Part shown: in pieces, positions 19,782-29,060 of the stretch | Numbering within the stretch: position 1 is the first letter of the stretch | How the letters are laid out: the number at the start of each line of letters is the position of its first letter | Notes under the pieces: model-generated | The model's database searches: none | Seen by the model: only the letters and a program-made list of their open reading frames with translations | Told to the model about the DNA's origin: nothing | Source of the DNA: Streptomyces sulphureus DSM 40104 | GTDB taxonomy: Bacteria > Actinomycetota > Actinomycetes > Streptomycetales > Streptomycetaceae | Reading direction: 5' to 3' | DNA: 64,000 nt | Assembly (NCBI RefSeq): GCF_000381025.1 | Contig: NZ_KB905821.1 | Span: 1 to 64,000 of the forward strand | Made by a program: the position numbers and the translations under genes

Positions 19782-20813
19782 TCAGCGCCTCGGCTGGGCG
19801 TCGAGCACCTGCTGCAGCGCCTCGAACTCCTCGACGCACTTACCGGAGCCGAGCGCGACCGAGTCGAGCGGGTCCTCCGCGATGTGGATCGGCATGCCCG
19901 TCTCGCTTCTGAGCCGCTCGTCGAGGCCGCGGAGCAGGGCGCCGCCGCCGGTGAGGACGATGCCGCGGTCCATGACGTCGCCCGAGAGCTCGGGCGGGCA
20001 CTTGTCGAGGGTGGTCTTGACCGCGTCGACAATGGCGTTGACCGGCTCCTCGATCGCCCTGCGCACCTCACCCGCCGAGATGACGACCGTCTTGGGGAGG
20101 CCGCTCACGAGGTCGCGACCGCGGATCTCGGTGTGCTCGTCCTTCTCCAGATGGTGCGCGGAACCGATGGTGATCTTGATGCTCTCGGCGGTGCGCTCAC
20201 CAAGAAGCAGGTTGTACTCCTTCTTGATGTGCTGAATGATCGCGTTGTCCAACTCGTCGCCCGCGACACGGATCGACTGCGCCGTCACGATTCCGCCGAG
20301 GGAGATCACGGCGACCTCCGTGGTGCCGCCGCCGATGTCGACGACCATGTTGCCCGTGGCCTCGTGGACCGGCAGCCCCGAGCCGATCGCCGCCGCCATC
20401 GGCTCCTCGATGATGTGCACCTGACGCGCGCCAGCCTGCGTCGACGCCTCGATGACGGCACGGCGTTCGACCCCGGTGATACCCGAGGGCACGCAGACCA
20501 CCACGCGCGGCCTGGCAAGGTAGCGGCGCTTGTGGATCTTGAGGATGAAGTAGCGGAGCATCCGCTCCGTGATCTCGAAGTCGGCGATGACGCCGTCCTT
20601 CAGCGGCCTGACGGCCACGATGTTGCCGGGGGTCCGGCCGATCATCTTCTTCGCCTCGGCTCCGACCGCGAGGATGCCACCGGTGTTGGTGTTGATGGCG
20701 ACGACGGACGGCTCGTTGAGGACGATCCCGCGACCCCTGACGTACACCAGCGTGTTGGCGGTCCCGAGGTCGACAGCCATATCACGGCCGATGAACGACA
20801 TGTTGTTCGCCAT
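19782..20813 (-). CDS. mreB: MreB, bacterial actin homologue
   Basis: 343 residues with actin-fold ATPase motifs: phosphate-1 VDLGTANTLVYV near the N-terminus, phosphate-2 VVDIGGGTTEVAVI, and the adenosine motif GIVLTGGGALLRG near residue 280. Length and sequence are those of a canonical MreB. In Streptomyces MreB localises to sporulation septa and helps form the resistant spore wall rather than driving hyphal tip growth. It heads the cluster, with ~260 nt of upstream sequence before ndk. Confidence 0.97.
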   Translation of the reverse strand: MANNMSFIGRDMAVDLGTANTLVYVRGRGIVLNEPSVVAINTNTGGILAVGAEAKKMIGRTPGNIVAVRPLKDGVIADFEITERMLRYFILKIHKRRYLARPRVVVCVPSGITGVERRAVIEASTQAGARQVHIIEEPMAAAIGSGLPVHEATGNMVVDIGGGTTEVAVISLGGIVTAQSIRVAGDELDNAIIQHIKKEYNLLLGERTAESIKITIGSAHHLEKDEHTEIRGRDLVSGLPKTVVISAGEVRRAIEEPVNAIVDAVKTTLDKCPPELSGDVMDRGIVLTGGGALLRGLDERLRSETGMPIHIAEDPLDSVALGSGKCVEEFEALQQVLDAQPRR

Positions 20814-21073
20814 AGGATGCGTCTGGCCTTCCGGAAGTGGAGGGTTGTGTGTGGGACGACGGCAGGGAGTGAAAGCGCCCGCTTGGCGTCGCGCTGCGCA
20901 AGGGTTCCATCGTAGACGCGGTTTCCCGAACGCGTAGAGACGGTTCCTCCGTCATTGTGAGTGGAACCGCGAGCGTCCCTCGTAATGAGGACGTCGTGTC
21001 GGCGAGACGGGTTCCACCGCGGGCGCTCGGCCAGTTGGCGTGCCGCAGGCCGCGGAGGCGGCAGGCCGACGGC

Positions 21074-21496
21074 TCAACTCACCTCGGGAAAGAAGAGCTT
21101 GATCTCCCGCTCGGCCGACTCCTCGGAGTCCGAAGCGTGGATGAGGTTCTCCCTGACGATGGTGGCGTGGTCGCCGCGGATCGAGCCGGGGGCGGCGGCG
21201 ATCGGGTCGGTGGGTCCGGCGAGCGCACGGATGCCCTCGATCACCCGTTCCCCTTCGACGATCATCGCCACGGAAGGCCCCGAGGCCATGAACTCCACGA
21301 GCGGCTCGTAGAACGGGCGGCCCTCGTGCTCCGCGTAGTGCTGTTCCAGCACGGGGCGTTCGATGGTGCGCAGGTCCATCTCGACGATCCGCCAGCCGGC
21401 CTTCGCCTCGATACGACCGATGACCTCGCCGACGAGGCCGCGGCGGACGGTGTCGGGCTTGAGCAGGACGAGGGTTCGCTGGCTCGGCTGGCTCAC
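21074..21496 (-). CDS. ndk: Nucleoside diphosphate kinase
   Basis: 140 residues, the standard size. RTLVLLKPD at the N-terminus, RGDHATIVRENLIHASDS near residue 110-123 containing the phospho-accepting histidine, and the C-terminal EIKLFF are all present. It transfers the terminal phosphate from ATP to NDPs to keep NTP pools level. ATG start (MSQPSQRT). It stands alone between mreB and the folC unit, with 362 nt of upstream sequence. Confidence 0.97.
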   Translation of the reverse strand: MSQPSQRTLVLLKPDTVRRGLVGEVIGRIEAKAGWRIVEMDLRTIERPVLEQHYAEHEGRPFYEPLVEFMASGPSVAMIVEGERVIEGIRALAGPTDPIAAAPGSIRGDHATIVRENLIHASDSEESAEREIKLFFPEVS

Positions 21497-21858
21497 AGTG
21501 GGCTCCTTGGCTTCCTTGGCTGACGCCGACGTCCGGTGAGTGGCACCGGCCCGCCGCGCGAGGGCTACGGGCCCCGCTTGGCCCGCTCCGCGAGACGCCG
21601 GCTACCGGGGAAGGCGAGGGGGCGTCCGCACCCGGGCGCGGTCGGACAGCGGACCGCGGCCCGTGCAGGCGATACGCAAGGGGGTTGGAGAGAGGCTACA
21701 CGGCGCAGGCGCGGCGGCTTCACGCAGCACCTGGCTCCCAGCACGACGCGGCGCACGCCCCGTACGCCGGGGCGCATCCGAGCTCCTCGCACGCCGCACC
21801 TCATCCGGCCCCCGCCAAGTCACCACCGGCGCGCGGCCGGACGCCTGCCGGCCGGCAG
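21497..21858. other. Upstream region of ndk and downstream region of the folC unit
   Basis: No gene is seen. It must contain the ndk promoter. The only clear structure is the hairpin at 21835-21853 next to the DUF4233 stop. Confidence 0.4.
21835..21853 (-). terminator. Short hairpin after the DUF4233 gene
   Basis: GGCCGG (21835-21840) and CCGGCC (21848-21853) with a 7-nt loop, 5 nt past the stop codon. Short but well placed. Confidence 0.45.
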
Positions 21859-22200
21859 CTACGCCACGTCAGGTTCCGCCGCATACCGCGCCTTGGCCTC
21901 GTCGATCTTCTGTCCGAAGTGGACGGACGCCCACCAGAGCCCCGCGAAGCACGCGCCGAGGAAGAACATCGTCGGGAGGACGAACCCGGCCGCCACGAGC
22001 ACGGCTTGGAGCACCCAGCCCGCGGGGACCGCCCCCGGCCGCCCGAGCATGCCGCAGAGCACGACGCAGAACGCCATGCCGACCCCGGAGACGAGCCAGA
22101 CCGTGCCCGTCGAAGCGGCGCCGAGCTGCATCGCCACGAGACCGGCGAAGCCGATGACGAAGAACTCACCGATCAGGGTCGAGGCACACAGGGTGCGCAT
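21859..22200 (-). CDS. DUF4233 small membrane protein
   Basis: 113 residues with about four hydrophobic helices (FFVIGFAGLVAMQLG, VWLVSGVGMAFCVVL, GWVLQAVLVAAGFVLPTMFFLGACFAGLWW). It is the actinobacterial protein regularly encoded right after folC, annotated DUF4233; function unknown. The ATG overlaps the folC stop by one base (TGATG), so expression is tied to folC. Nothing in the sequence suggests an enzyme. Confidence 0.85.
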   Translation of the reverse strand: MRTLCASTLIGEFFVIGFAGLVAMQLGAASTGTVWLVSGVGMAFCVVLCGMLGRPGAVPAGWVLQAVLVAAGFVLPTMFFLGACFAGLWWASVHFGQKIDEAKARYAAEPDVA

Positions 22201-23822
22201 CAGCGGCTCCTTCCGCCGAGCAGGAGCCTCGCCTCACCGACCGTGATCACCGAGCCGGTGACGAGGACCCCGGCGCCCGCGTACTCGTCCTCGGACTCGG
22301 CGAGGGTGATCGCCTCCTCCAGAGCGCTGTCCAACTGCGGCTCCACCTGCACCCGCTCCTCGCCGAAGACCTCGACGGCGAGCGCGGCGAGCGCATCCAC
22401 GTCCATCGAGCGCGGCGTGGAGTTCCGGGTGAGGACGACCTCGGCGAAGATCGGTTCGAAGGCTTCGAGGAGGCCGCGCACGTCCTTGTCCCCACTGGGC
22501 GCCACGACGCCCACGAGCTTGCTGAACCCGAACGCCTCGCTCACCGCCTCCGCGGTGGCACGCGCGCCCGCGGGGTTGTGCGCCGCGTCGAGCACCACCG
22601 AGGGGCTCGATCTGACGAGTTCGAGACGGCCCGGCGAGGTCGCGCCGGCGAACGCCTGCTTGACGGCCTCGATGTCGAGCGTGCGTGCCTCCTGGCCCGC
22701 GCCGCCGGCGCCGATTCCGAAGAACGCCTCCACGGCGGCGAGCGCGACCGACGCGTTGTGCGCCATGTGCGCGCCGTGCAGCGGCAGAAAGACGTCCGCG
22801 TACTCGCCGCCGAGGCCGCGCAGCGTCAACAGCTGCCCGCCGACCGCGAGTTCACGGGAGACCACGCCGAACTCCATGCCCTCCCTGGCGACCGTCGCGT
22901 CGACCTCGACGGCGCGCTTGAGGACCACGCTCGCCGCGTCCACCGGCTGCTGGGCGAGGACCACCGTGGCGTCCTGCTTGACGATGCCGGACTTCTCGCC
23001 CGCGATCTCGGCCGTGGTGCCGCCGAGGCGGTCGGTGTGGTCGAGCGCTATCGGCGTGACGACGGCGACGTCCGCGTCGATGACGTTGGTGGCGTCCCAG
23101 GTGCCGCCCATGCCGACCTCGACGACCCCGACGTCGACGGGGGCGTCGGCGAAGGCCGCGTACGCCATCGCCGTCAGCACCTCGAAGAAGGAGAGGCGGT
23201 ACTCGCCGCGTGCGTCCACGAGGTCGACGTACGGCTGGACGTCGCGGTAGGTCTCGATGAAACGCTCGGCGCTCAGCGGTGCGCCGTCCACGCTGATCCG
23301 CTCGGTGATCGACTGGACGTGCGGGGAGCTGTAGCGGCCCGGGCGGAGGTCGAAGGCGAGGAGGAGCGCCTCGATCATGCGCGCCGTGCTCGTCTTGCCG
23401 TTGGTGCCGGTCACGTGGATCGACGGGTAGGCGCGCTGCGGGTCGCCGAGGACGTCCATCAGCGTCTGGATGCGCGTGACCGACGGGACGAGCTTGGTCT
23501 CGCCCCAGCGGGTGGCGAGTTCGGCCTCCACCTCGTGGAGCTGCCGGTCCACCTCGGGGTCCTCCGGACGGGCCGGGATCTCCGTGCTCTGCTGGCCGGC
23601 CTGGGCCCGCAGGGTGCGGCTGCCGGCCTCGATGACAGCGAGGTCGGGGTCGCGGTCGGCGGCCTCGCCGACGATCTCCTCGAAGGAGCCCGGCTCGGGC
23701 GGCACGGTGTCCTCACCTGACTCGGCGGACTCGTCGGGATCGGTCGGGGGCAGGAGTTCACCGGGGCGGGTGTTCCGCTCGTCCGGCTCGTCCGGGTCCG
23801 GGTCGGGGCGCTCGTCACTCAC
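22200..23822 (-). CDS. folC: Bifunctional folylpolyglutamate synthase/dihydrofolate synthase
   Basis: 540 residues. A Mur-ligase-type ATPase: P-loop HVTGTNGKTSTA near residue 137, then DVGVVEVGMGGTWDATNV, ITPIALDHTDRLGGT-like, GEKSGIVK and the C-terminal domain motif VVLDAAHNPAGA. It adds glutamate to dihydropteroate and to folates. The first ~95 residues are very acidic and Pro-rich (DPDPDEPDERN) and lie outside the fold, so an internal start is possible, but the frame is open and codon use looks coding. Downstream of valS by about 100 nt and coupled to DUF4233. Confidence 0.95.
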   Translation of the reverse strand: MSDERPDPDPDEPDERNTRPGELLPPTDPDESAESGEDTVPPEPGSFEEIVGEAADRDPDLAVIEAGSRTLRAQAGQQSTEIPARPEDPEVDRQLHEVEAELATRWGETKLVPSVTRIQTLMDVLGDPQRAYPSIHVTGTNGKTSTARMIEALLLAFDLRPGRYSSPHVQSITERISVDGAPLSAERFIETYRDVQPYVDLVDARGEYRLSFFEVLTAMAYAAFADAPVDVGVVEVGMGGTWDATNVIDADVAVVTPIALDHTDRLGGTTAEIAGEKSGIVKQDATVVLAQQPVDAASVVLKRAVEVDATVAREGMEFGVVSRELAVGGQLLTLRGLGGEYADVFLPLHGAHMAHNASVALAAVEAFFGIGAGGAGQEARTLDIEAVKQAFAGATSPGRLELVRSSPSVVLDAAHNPAGARATAEAVSEAFGFSKLVGVVAPSGDKDVRGLLEAFEPIFAEVVLTRNSTPRSMDVDALAALAVEVFGEERVQVEPQLDSALEEAITLAESEDEYAGAGVLVTGSVITVGEARLLLGGRSR

Positions 23823-23878
23823 GGCGCCCAGTCTACGGAAGCCGCCGCGGACCGGTGCCCCGGGCAGGGGCCGGACGT

Positions 23879-23925
23879 GCGGACGCCCGGGCGGCGCGTT
23901 GGAAGGGGCCGCCCCGGACGTCCGC
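23879..23925 (-). terminator. Hairpin after valS
   Basis: GCGGACGCCCGGGCGGC (23879-23895) pairs with GCCGCCCCGGACGTCCGC (23908-23925) with one bulge, 3 nt after the valS stop. Confidence 0.65.
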
Positions 23926-23928
23926 AGG

Positions 23929-26577
23929 TCAGGCCGAAGGGAGGCGGTCGAGCTGCTCCTTGAGGCGCGCGATGTCCTCCTCGGCCTTCGCCTTGCGCAC
24001 GCGGATCTTCGCCACCACCGGCTCGGGAGCCTTGGCGAGGAAAGCGTCGTTGCCGAGCTTGCCCGTCGTCTGCTGGAGCTCCTTCTCGGCCGCGGCGAGG
24101 TCCTTGGCGAGTCGCTTGCGCTCGGCCTCGACGTCGATCGCGCCCGAGAGGTCGAGGGCGACGACCGCGCCCTCGACCGGGAGCGACGCCGTCTCGCGGA
24201 AGCCGTCGTCGGGCCGCTGGAGGCGCAGGAGTTGGCGGATCGCCTCCTCGTGCGCGGCGAGCGGGGAGCCCTCGGCGTCCGGCACGAGCCGGGCCGGGAC
24301 CCGCTGGCCCGGCTGGAGCCCCTGGTCGGCGCGGAAGCGGCGGACCTCGGTGACCGCCCGCTGGACGGCGGCGATCTCCGCCTCCGCCGCGGCGTCCCGG
24401 AAGCCGGGGTCCTTTGGCCACTCCGCGACGACGAGGGACTCGCCGCCGGTGAGCGTCGTCCAGAGCGTCTCGGTGACGAAGGGGACGACGGGGTGGAGCA
24501 GCCGCAGGGTGGTGTCGAGGACCTCGCCGAGGACGCGGCGGGAGACCTCGGCCGGGCGTCCGCCCGCGGCGAAGGTGGACTTGGAGAGCTCGACGTACCA
24601 GTCGAAGACCTCGTCCCAGGCGAAGTGGCGCAGGGTGTCCGAGAGGCGCGCGAACTCGAAGTCGTCGTAGTGCGTATCGACTTCGGCGACGACGGCGCCG
24701 AGGCGGGAGAGAATCCAGCGGTCGGCCGCCGACATCTCGGCGGGCTCGGGGAGCGGCCCCTCCACGGTGGCGCCGTTGAGGAGCGCGAAGCGGGTGGCGT
24801 TCCAGATCTTGTTGGCGAAGTTCCGGGACGCCTTGACCCAGTCCTCGCCGATCGGGACGTCGGTGCCGGGGTTGGCGCCGCTGGCGAGGGTGAAGCGGAG
24901 GGCGTCGGAGCCGTAGGCGTCCATCCAGTCGAGCGGGTCGACGACGTTGCCGAAGGACTTCGACATCTTCTTGCCGTGCTCGTCGCGGACGAGACCGGTG
25001 AGGACGATGGTGCGGAACGGCGGGACGCCGTCCCTGGCGTAGAGGCCGAACATCATCATCCTCGCCACCCAGAAGAAGATGATGTCGTAGCCGGTGAGCA
25101 GGACGTCGGTGGAATAGAACTTCTCGAGGTCCGGGGTCTCCTCGGGCCAGCCCAGAGTGGAGAAGGGCCACAGGCCCGAGGAGAACCAGGTGTCGAGGAC
25201 GTCCGGGTCCTGGTGCCAGCCCTCGCCGCTCGGGGGCTCCTCGTCCGGGCCGACGCAGCGTGTCTCGCCGTCCGGGCCGTACCAGACGGGGATGCGGTGG
25301 CCCCACCAGAGCTGGCGCGAGATGCACCAGTCGTGCATGTTGTCGACCCAGTCGAAGTACCGCGAGGCCAGCTCGGGCGGGTGGATGGCGACCCGGCCGT
25401 CGCGCACCGCGTCGCCCGAAGCCTGCGCCAGCGGGCCGACCTTGACCCACCACTGCATGGAGAGCCGCGGCTCGATCGTGGTCTTGCACCGCGAGCAGTG
25501 GCCGACGCTGTGGACGTAGGGGCGCTTCTCCGAGACGATCCGGCCCTGCTCGCGCAGGGCGGCGACGATCGCGGAGCGCGCCTCGAAACGGTCGAGGCCC
25601 TGGAAGGGGCCGTGGACCGTGAGGGTGCCGCGCTCGTCCATCATCTGGAGCGCGGGGAGGTCGTGGCGGCGGCCGATCTCGAAGTCGTTCGGGTCGTGCG
25701 CGGGGGTGACCTTGACGGCGCCGGTGCCGAACTCCGGGTCGACGTGCTCGTCGGCGACGACGGGGATGGAGCGGTCGGTGAGCGGGAGCTTGATCTCGCG
25801 GCCGACGAGGTGCGCGTACCGCTCGTCCTCGGGGTGGACGGCGATGGCGGTGTCGCCGAGCATCGTCTCGGCGCGGGTGGTGGCGACGACGACCGACTCC
25901 TCGCCCTCGCCGTAGCGGACGGAGACGAGTTCGCCGTCGTCGTCCTGGTACTCGACCTCGATGTCGGAGATGGCGGTGAGGCAGCGCGGGCACCAGTTGA
26001 TGATGCGCTCGGCGCGGTAGATGAGACCGTCGTCGTACATCCGCTTGAAGACGGTCTGCACGGCGCGCGAGAGGCCCTCGTCCATGGTGAAGCGCTCGCG
26101 GGACCAGTCGACGCCGTCGCCGAGGCGGCGCATCTGGCCGAGGATCCTGCCGCCGTACTCCTCCTTCCACTGCCAGACGCGGTCGACGAACTCCTCACGC
26201 CCCAGGTCCTGGCGGGACTTGCCCTCTTCGGCGAGCTGCTGCTCGACCTTGTTCTGGGTGGCGATACCGGCGTGGTCCATGCCGGGGAGCCAGAGCGACT
26301 CGTACCCCTGCATGCGCTTGCGGCGGGTGAGGGCGTCCATGAGCGTGTGCTGGAAGGCGTGGCCCAGGTGGAGGGAGCCCGTGACGTTCGGCGGGGGGAT
26401 GACGATCGTGTAGGGAGGCTTCTCGCTCTTGGCGTGGGCCTCGAAATAGCCCCGCTCTACCCAGCGCTCGTACAGCTCCTCCTCTACCTCGGCCGGCGCG
26501 TACTGCGTCGGCAGGTCTGCAGGGGCTGCTGAGTGGGGGCCGCGGTGCTCCGGGGCCTGCTGGGTGTTCTCGGTCAC
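23929..26577 (-). CDS. valS: Valyl-tRNA synthetase
   Basis: 882 residues from the GTG at 26577 (MTENTQQAPEH). The class I signature appears as PNVTGSLHLGHA near residue 50, the editing domain in the middle, and HGKKMSKSFGN near residue 535. The C-terminal coiled coil (EAERKRLAKDLAAAEKEL...) diagnostic of ValRS versus IleRS is present. The frame runs open upstream of 26577 but the added residues do not look like ValRS. It charges tRNA-Val and edits threonine. No T-box leader was recognised in the short 130-nt divergent gap to the next plus-strand gene. Confidence 0.96.
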   Translation of the reverse strand: MTENTQQAPEHRGPHSAAPADLPTQYAPAEVEEELYERWVERGYFEAHAKSEKPPYTIVIPPPNVTGSLHLGHAFQHTLMDALTRRKRMQGYESLWLPGMDHAGIATQNKVEQQLAEEGKSRQDLGREEFVDRVWQWKEEYGGRILGQMRRLGDGVDWSRERFTMDEGLSRAVQTVFKRMYDDGLIYRAERIINWCPRCLTAISDIEVEYQDDDGELVSVRYGEGEESVVVATTRAETMLGDTAIAVHPEDERYAHLVGREIKLPLTDRSIPVVADEHVDPEFGTGAVKVTPAHDPNDFEIGRRHDLPALQMMDERGTLTVHGPFQGLDRFEARSAIVAALREQGRIVSEKRPYVHSVGHCSRCKTTIEPRLSMQWWVKVGPLAQASGDAVRDGRVAIHPPELASRYFDWVDNMHDWCISRQLWWGHRIPVWYGPDGETRCVGPDEEPPSGEGWHQDPDVLDTWFSSGLWPFSTLGWPEETPDLEKFYSTDVLLTGYDIIFFWVARMMMFGLYARDGVPPFRTIVLTGLVRDEHGKKMSKSFGNVVDPLDWMDAYGSDALRFTLASGANPGTDVPIGEDWVKASRNFANKIWNATRFALLNGATVEGPLPEPAEMSAADRWILSRLGAVVAEVDTHYDDFEFARLSDTLRHFAWDEVFDWYVELSKSTFAAGGRPAEVSRRVLGEVLDTTLRLLHPVVPFVTETLWTTLTGGESLVVAEWPKDPGFRDAAAEAEIAAVQRAVTEVRRFRADQGLQPGQRVPARLVPDAEGSPLAAHEEAIRQLLRLQRPDDGFRETASLPVEGAVVALDLSGAIDVEAERKRLAKDLAAAEKELQQTTGKLGNDAFLAKAPEPVVAKIRVRKAKAEEDIARLKEQLDRLPSA

Positions 26578-26708
26578 GGGCGCCAGTGTACGGGCGGGGA
26601 TGTCGCAGTCTCGAATCGGTTTCCCCACCGGGGAAGCGCTTGTCGGTGCCGTCGTAGAGGATGTTCTCCAGCGCGTTCGAGGCGAGCAAAGCGGAGGGGA
26701 AGCGCCGT

Positions 26709-27713
26709 ATGAGCAGCAACCAGCCCGGTCCCTACGGGCAGCAGCCGGGACAGCCCGGCGGCCAGGGGCCTTACCAGCCGGGGCCGTACGGCCAGCCGCA
26801 GCCGGGGCCCAACCCCTATGCGCAGGGCGACGGTTCGTCCCAGCCCGGTTACGGCCAGCAGCCTCCGCAGGCACCGGGCCAGCCAGGTGTGCCGCCCCAG
26901 CAGGGGTACGGGTATCCGGGGCAGCCGGGCCCCTACGGGCAGCAGCCTCCCGGCCAGCCGCCGTACGGCCCCCCGCAGCAGCCGGGGATGCCCGTCCCGC
27001 CGCAGGGCGGGAAGAACAAGGGGAAGATGATCGCGATCGTCGTCGGCGCGCTCGCCGTCGTCGGCGCGGTGGTCGCCGGGTTCCTCGTCGTCAACGGGGG
27101 CGCAGGCGACGGGGACGACATCGCGGACGACGGCAAGCAGTACAAGCTCACGGCGCCGCAGACCGTCGCGGACGAGTACCAGCGGAGCCCCACCTCCTCG
27201 GGCGACGGCGGCGTGAAGCCGAAGGACGCCGACAAGTTCGAGGAGTTCGGCGTCAAGGACCCGGAGTCGGTCGGCGCCGAGTACGCGACCGGCACGGAAC
27301 AGACCGCGACGCAGCTCCAGTTCGGCGGCGTCTGGGGCGAGATCGAAGACCCGCAGCGGGTGCTCGACCTCGCCTTCGGGCTGATGGCGCAGGAGTCGGC
27401 GAAGCAGGCCGGCCGTGCGGGGGGCGACGCCAAGGTCGACCTGGAGGGCGAGCCGGAGGAGCAGCAGCCCGAAAGCCTCGGCGACGACGCGGTGATGAAG
27501 TGCCAGAGCATCAAGGTCACCGCGCCCGAGGGCGCCGGCGCCAAGGTGGACAGCGTACGTGTCCCGCTCTGCATGTGGGCCGACCACAGCACCGTCGCGC
27601 TCGTCACCACCATCGATCCGGCTGCCGCGCTCACCGGCCGGTCGACACCGCTCGACGAGGCGGCGGAGACGGCTGCGAAGGTGCGCAAGGACACCCGCGT
27701 AGAGGTGAGCTGA
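26709..27713 (+). CDS. Pro/Gly/Gln-rich single-pass membrane protein, paralogue A
   Basis: 334 residues from the ATG at 26709, with GAGGGGA upstream. Residues ~1-98 are repetitive Pro/Gly/Gln/Tyr (QPGPYGQ, QPPGQPPYGPPQQPGMP). A transmembrane helix follows (MIAIVVGALAVVGAVVAGFLVV, residues about 106-127), then an extracytoplasmic domain with two conserved cysteines (VMKCQSIKV and VPLCMWADHSTVAL). The same layout and motifs occur in the next gene, so this is a tandem duplication. I know of no assigned function; the low-complexity cytoplasmic arm plus exported domain suggests a scaffold or sensor role (inference only). Confidence 0.82.
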   Translation: MSSNQPGPYGQQPGQPGGQGPYQPGPYGQPQPGPNPYAQGDGSSQPGYGQQPPQAPGQPGVPPQQGYGYPGQPGPYGQQPPGQPPYGPPQQPGMPVPPQGGKNKGKMIAIVVGALAVVGAVVAGFLVVNGGAGDGDDIADDGKQYKLTAPQTVADEYQRSPTSSGDGGVKPKDADKFEEFGVKDPESVGAEYATGTEQTATQLQFGGVWGEIEDPQRVLDLAFGLMAQESAKQAGRAGGDAKVDLEGEPEEQQPESLGDDAVMKCQSIKVTAPEGAGAKVDSVRVPLCMWADHSTVALVTTIDPAAALTGRSTPLDEAAETAAKVRKDTRVEVS

Positions 27714-28049
27714 CGGGCCAACGCGCGGGCAGGCGGCGCGAGTTGGACGACCTGGACAAGGGCGGCGTTCCGCGGGGCGGGCCGCCGCCCCGCGGGACGG
27801 CGTACGCGCAGGTGCCGGCGATCCCGCCAAGTGTTGCGGTATGCGGCTCACTTCGGGTGTACTGCCCGAACGCCCCCGGGGGATCTCGGCTTTCGAGCGA
27901 GAGGGCGGCTCGGACCGCAGGCAGCAGCTTTGTCAGCGGAGCGTCTCCGTTTGGGAACGGAGTCGGTGCTCGGGGGTGCGGTCGGGAGCCGGTCCGCCAG
28001 GATGGCCCCGCCTGTTCATGTACACGCCTGCAAGGGGGAGCACCCGATC
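27714..28049 (+). other. Spacer between the two paralogous membrane-protein genes
   Basis: Holds the terminator at 27770-27795 and must hold the promoter of paralogue B. No gene is seen. Confidence 0.4.
27770..27795 (+). terminator. Terminator of paralogue A
   Basis: CCGCGGGGCGG (27770-27780), 4-nt loop, CCGCCCCGCGG (27785-27795), a perfect 11-bp stem 56 nt past the stop. The two paralogues are therefore separate transcripts. Confidence 0.75.
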
Positions 28050-28970
28050 ATGAGCACCAACCAGCCCGGCCCGTACGGCGGCCAGCCGCAGCAGCCCGGA
28101 TACGGATACCCGCAGCAGCCGGGGCAACCGGGCGGAGTGCCGCCCCAGCAGGGGTACGGATACCCGCAGCAGCCGGGGCAGCCCGGCCAGCCGGGACAGC
28201 CGGGGCCTTACGGGGAGCAGGGGCAGCCTGGACAGCCGGGTCCCTACGGGCAGCCCGGGCAGCCCGGCCCCTATGGGCAACAGCCGCCCGGGCAGCCGCC
28301 GTACGGCCCGCCGCAGCAGCCGGGGATGCCTGTACCGCCGCAGGGCGGGGGCGGCAAGGGGAAGACGGTCGGCATCGTCGTCGGCGCCGTGGTCGTCGTC
28401 GCCGCGATCGTGGGCGGGCTCTTCGCCGCCGGTGTCGTCGGCGGCGACGGCGCCTCGTACAAGCTGGAGCCGCCGCAGAAGCTCGCCGGCGAGTACGACC
28501 GCCAGGGCGACGTGAAGCGCGGCGAGACGGGCGAGTTGAAGAGCAGCGGCGGCAAGACGAAGAAGATCCCCGACCTCGACGCGGACGGCGACGTCTCGGC
28601 GCAGTACTCCTCGGGGCAGAAGAAGGTGCAGCTCGCCGGCGCGTTCGGCGCGCTCTCCGACCCGGAGGCGTCCCTCGACTTCCTCATCGAGGAGCAGACG
28701 CAGTCCGTCTCCAAGCTCGGCGTCAAGCCCGAGGACTCGGAGTGGAAGGAGATGAGCCCCTCCGGTTTCGACGGGGACCTCCTCAAGTGCACCAAGTTCA
28801 CCGGTGCGAGCGGGAGGATGCAGATGTCCGTGTGCGCCTGGGCCGACTCCAGCACCATCGGAACGGTCTTGTACACGGAGCAGAAGGGCATGTCCGCCGA
28901 CGCGCTCTCCGAGGACGAGATGGCCGACCTCGCCGCCAAGGCGTGGAAGGAGTCGCGCGTCGAAAAGTGA
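28050..28970 (+). CDS. Pro/Gly/Gln-rich single-pass membrane protein, paralogue B
   Basis: 306 residues from the ATG at 28050; AAGGGGGAG lies 9 nt upstream. The N-terminal ~105 residues are Pro/Gly/Gln/Tyr repeats (GYGYPQQPGQPG occurs twice). A transmembrane segment (TVGIVVGAVVVVAAIVGGLFAAGVV) follows, then an exported domain with YKLEPPQKLAGEYDRQ, LLKCTKF and MSVCAWADSSTIGTV. These match YKLTAPQTVADEYQRS, VMKCQSIKV and VPLCMWADHSTVAL of paralogue A, while the regions between have diverged. The two cysteines could form a disulphide outside the membrane. Function unknown. Confidence 0.82.
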   Translation: MSTNQPGPYGGQPQQPGYGYPQQPGQPGGVPPQQGYGYPQQPGQPGQPGQPGPYGEQGQPGQPGPYGQPGQPGPYGQQPPGQPPYGPPQQPGMPVPPQGGGGKGKTVGIVVGAVVVVAAIVGGLFAAGVVGGDGASYKLEPPQKLAGEYDRQGDVKRGETGELKSSGGKTKKIPDLDADGDVSAQYSSGQKKVQLAGAFGALSDPEASLDFLIEEQTQSVSKLGVKPEDSEWKEMSPSGFDGDLLKCTKFTGASGRMQMSVCAWADSSTIGTVLYTEQKGMSADALSEDEMADLAAKAWKESRVEK

Positions 28971-28980
28971 CGCGCGACAG

Positions 28981-29039
28981 GGAGCGGTCCGCCGCGACCG
29001 AACCGCCTTACGGGCGGGGAGGTTGCGGCGGACCGCTCC
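28981..29039. terminator. Bidirectional terminator between paralogue B and the response regulator
   Basis: GGAGCGGTCCGCCGC (28981-28995) and GCGGCGGACCGCTCC (29025-29039) form a perfect 15-bp stem; the loop holds a second CCGCC/GGCGG hairpin. It serves two convergent genes and marks the left edge of the nitrate/hypoxia island. Confidence 0.85.
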
Positions 29040-29060
29040 GCTGCGAGGGCGCGGGCGCCG

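Noticed and set aside
20814..21073. mreB promoter with a TACGAT -10-like element
   Set aside because: The hexamer is present on the minus strand but no matching -35 was found, so it is not listed as a feature.
26578..26708. T-box leader before valS
   Set aside because: The divergent gap is only ~130 nt and no specifier loop or TGG-containing T-box bulge could be recognised.
26578..26874. Longer ValS starting at 26874
   Set aside because: The additional 99 residues run into the promoter region of the divergent gene and look non-coding; GTG 26577 gives the family N-terminus.
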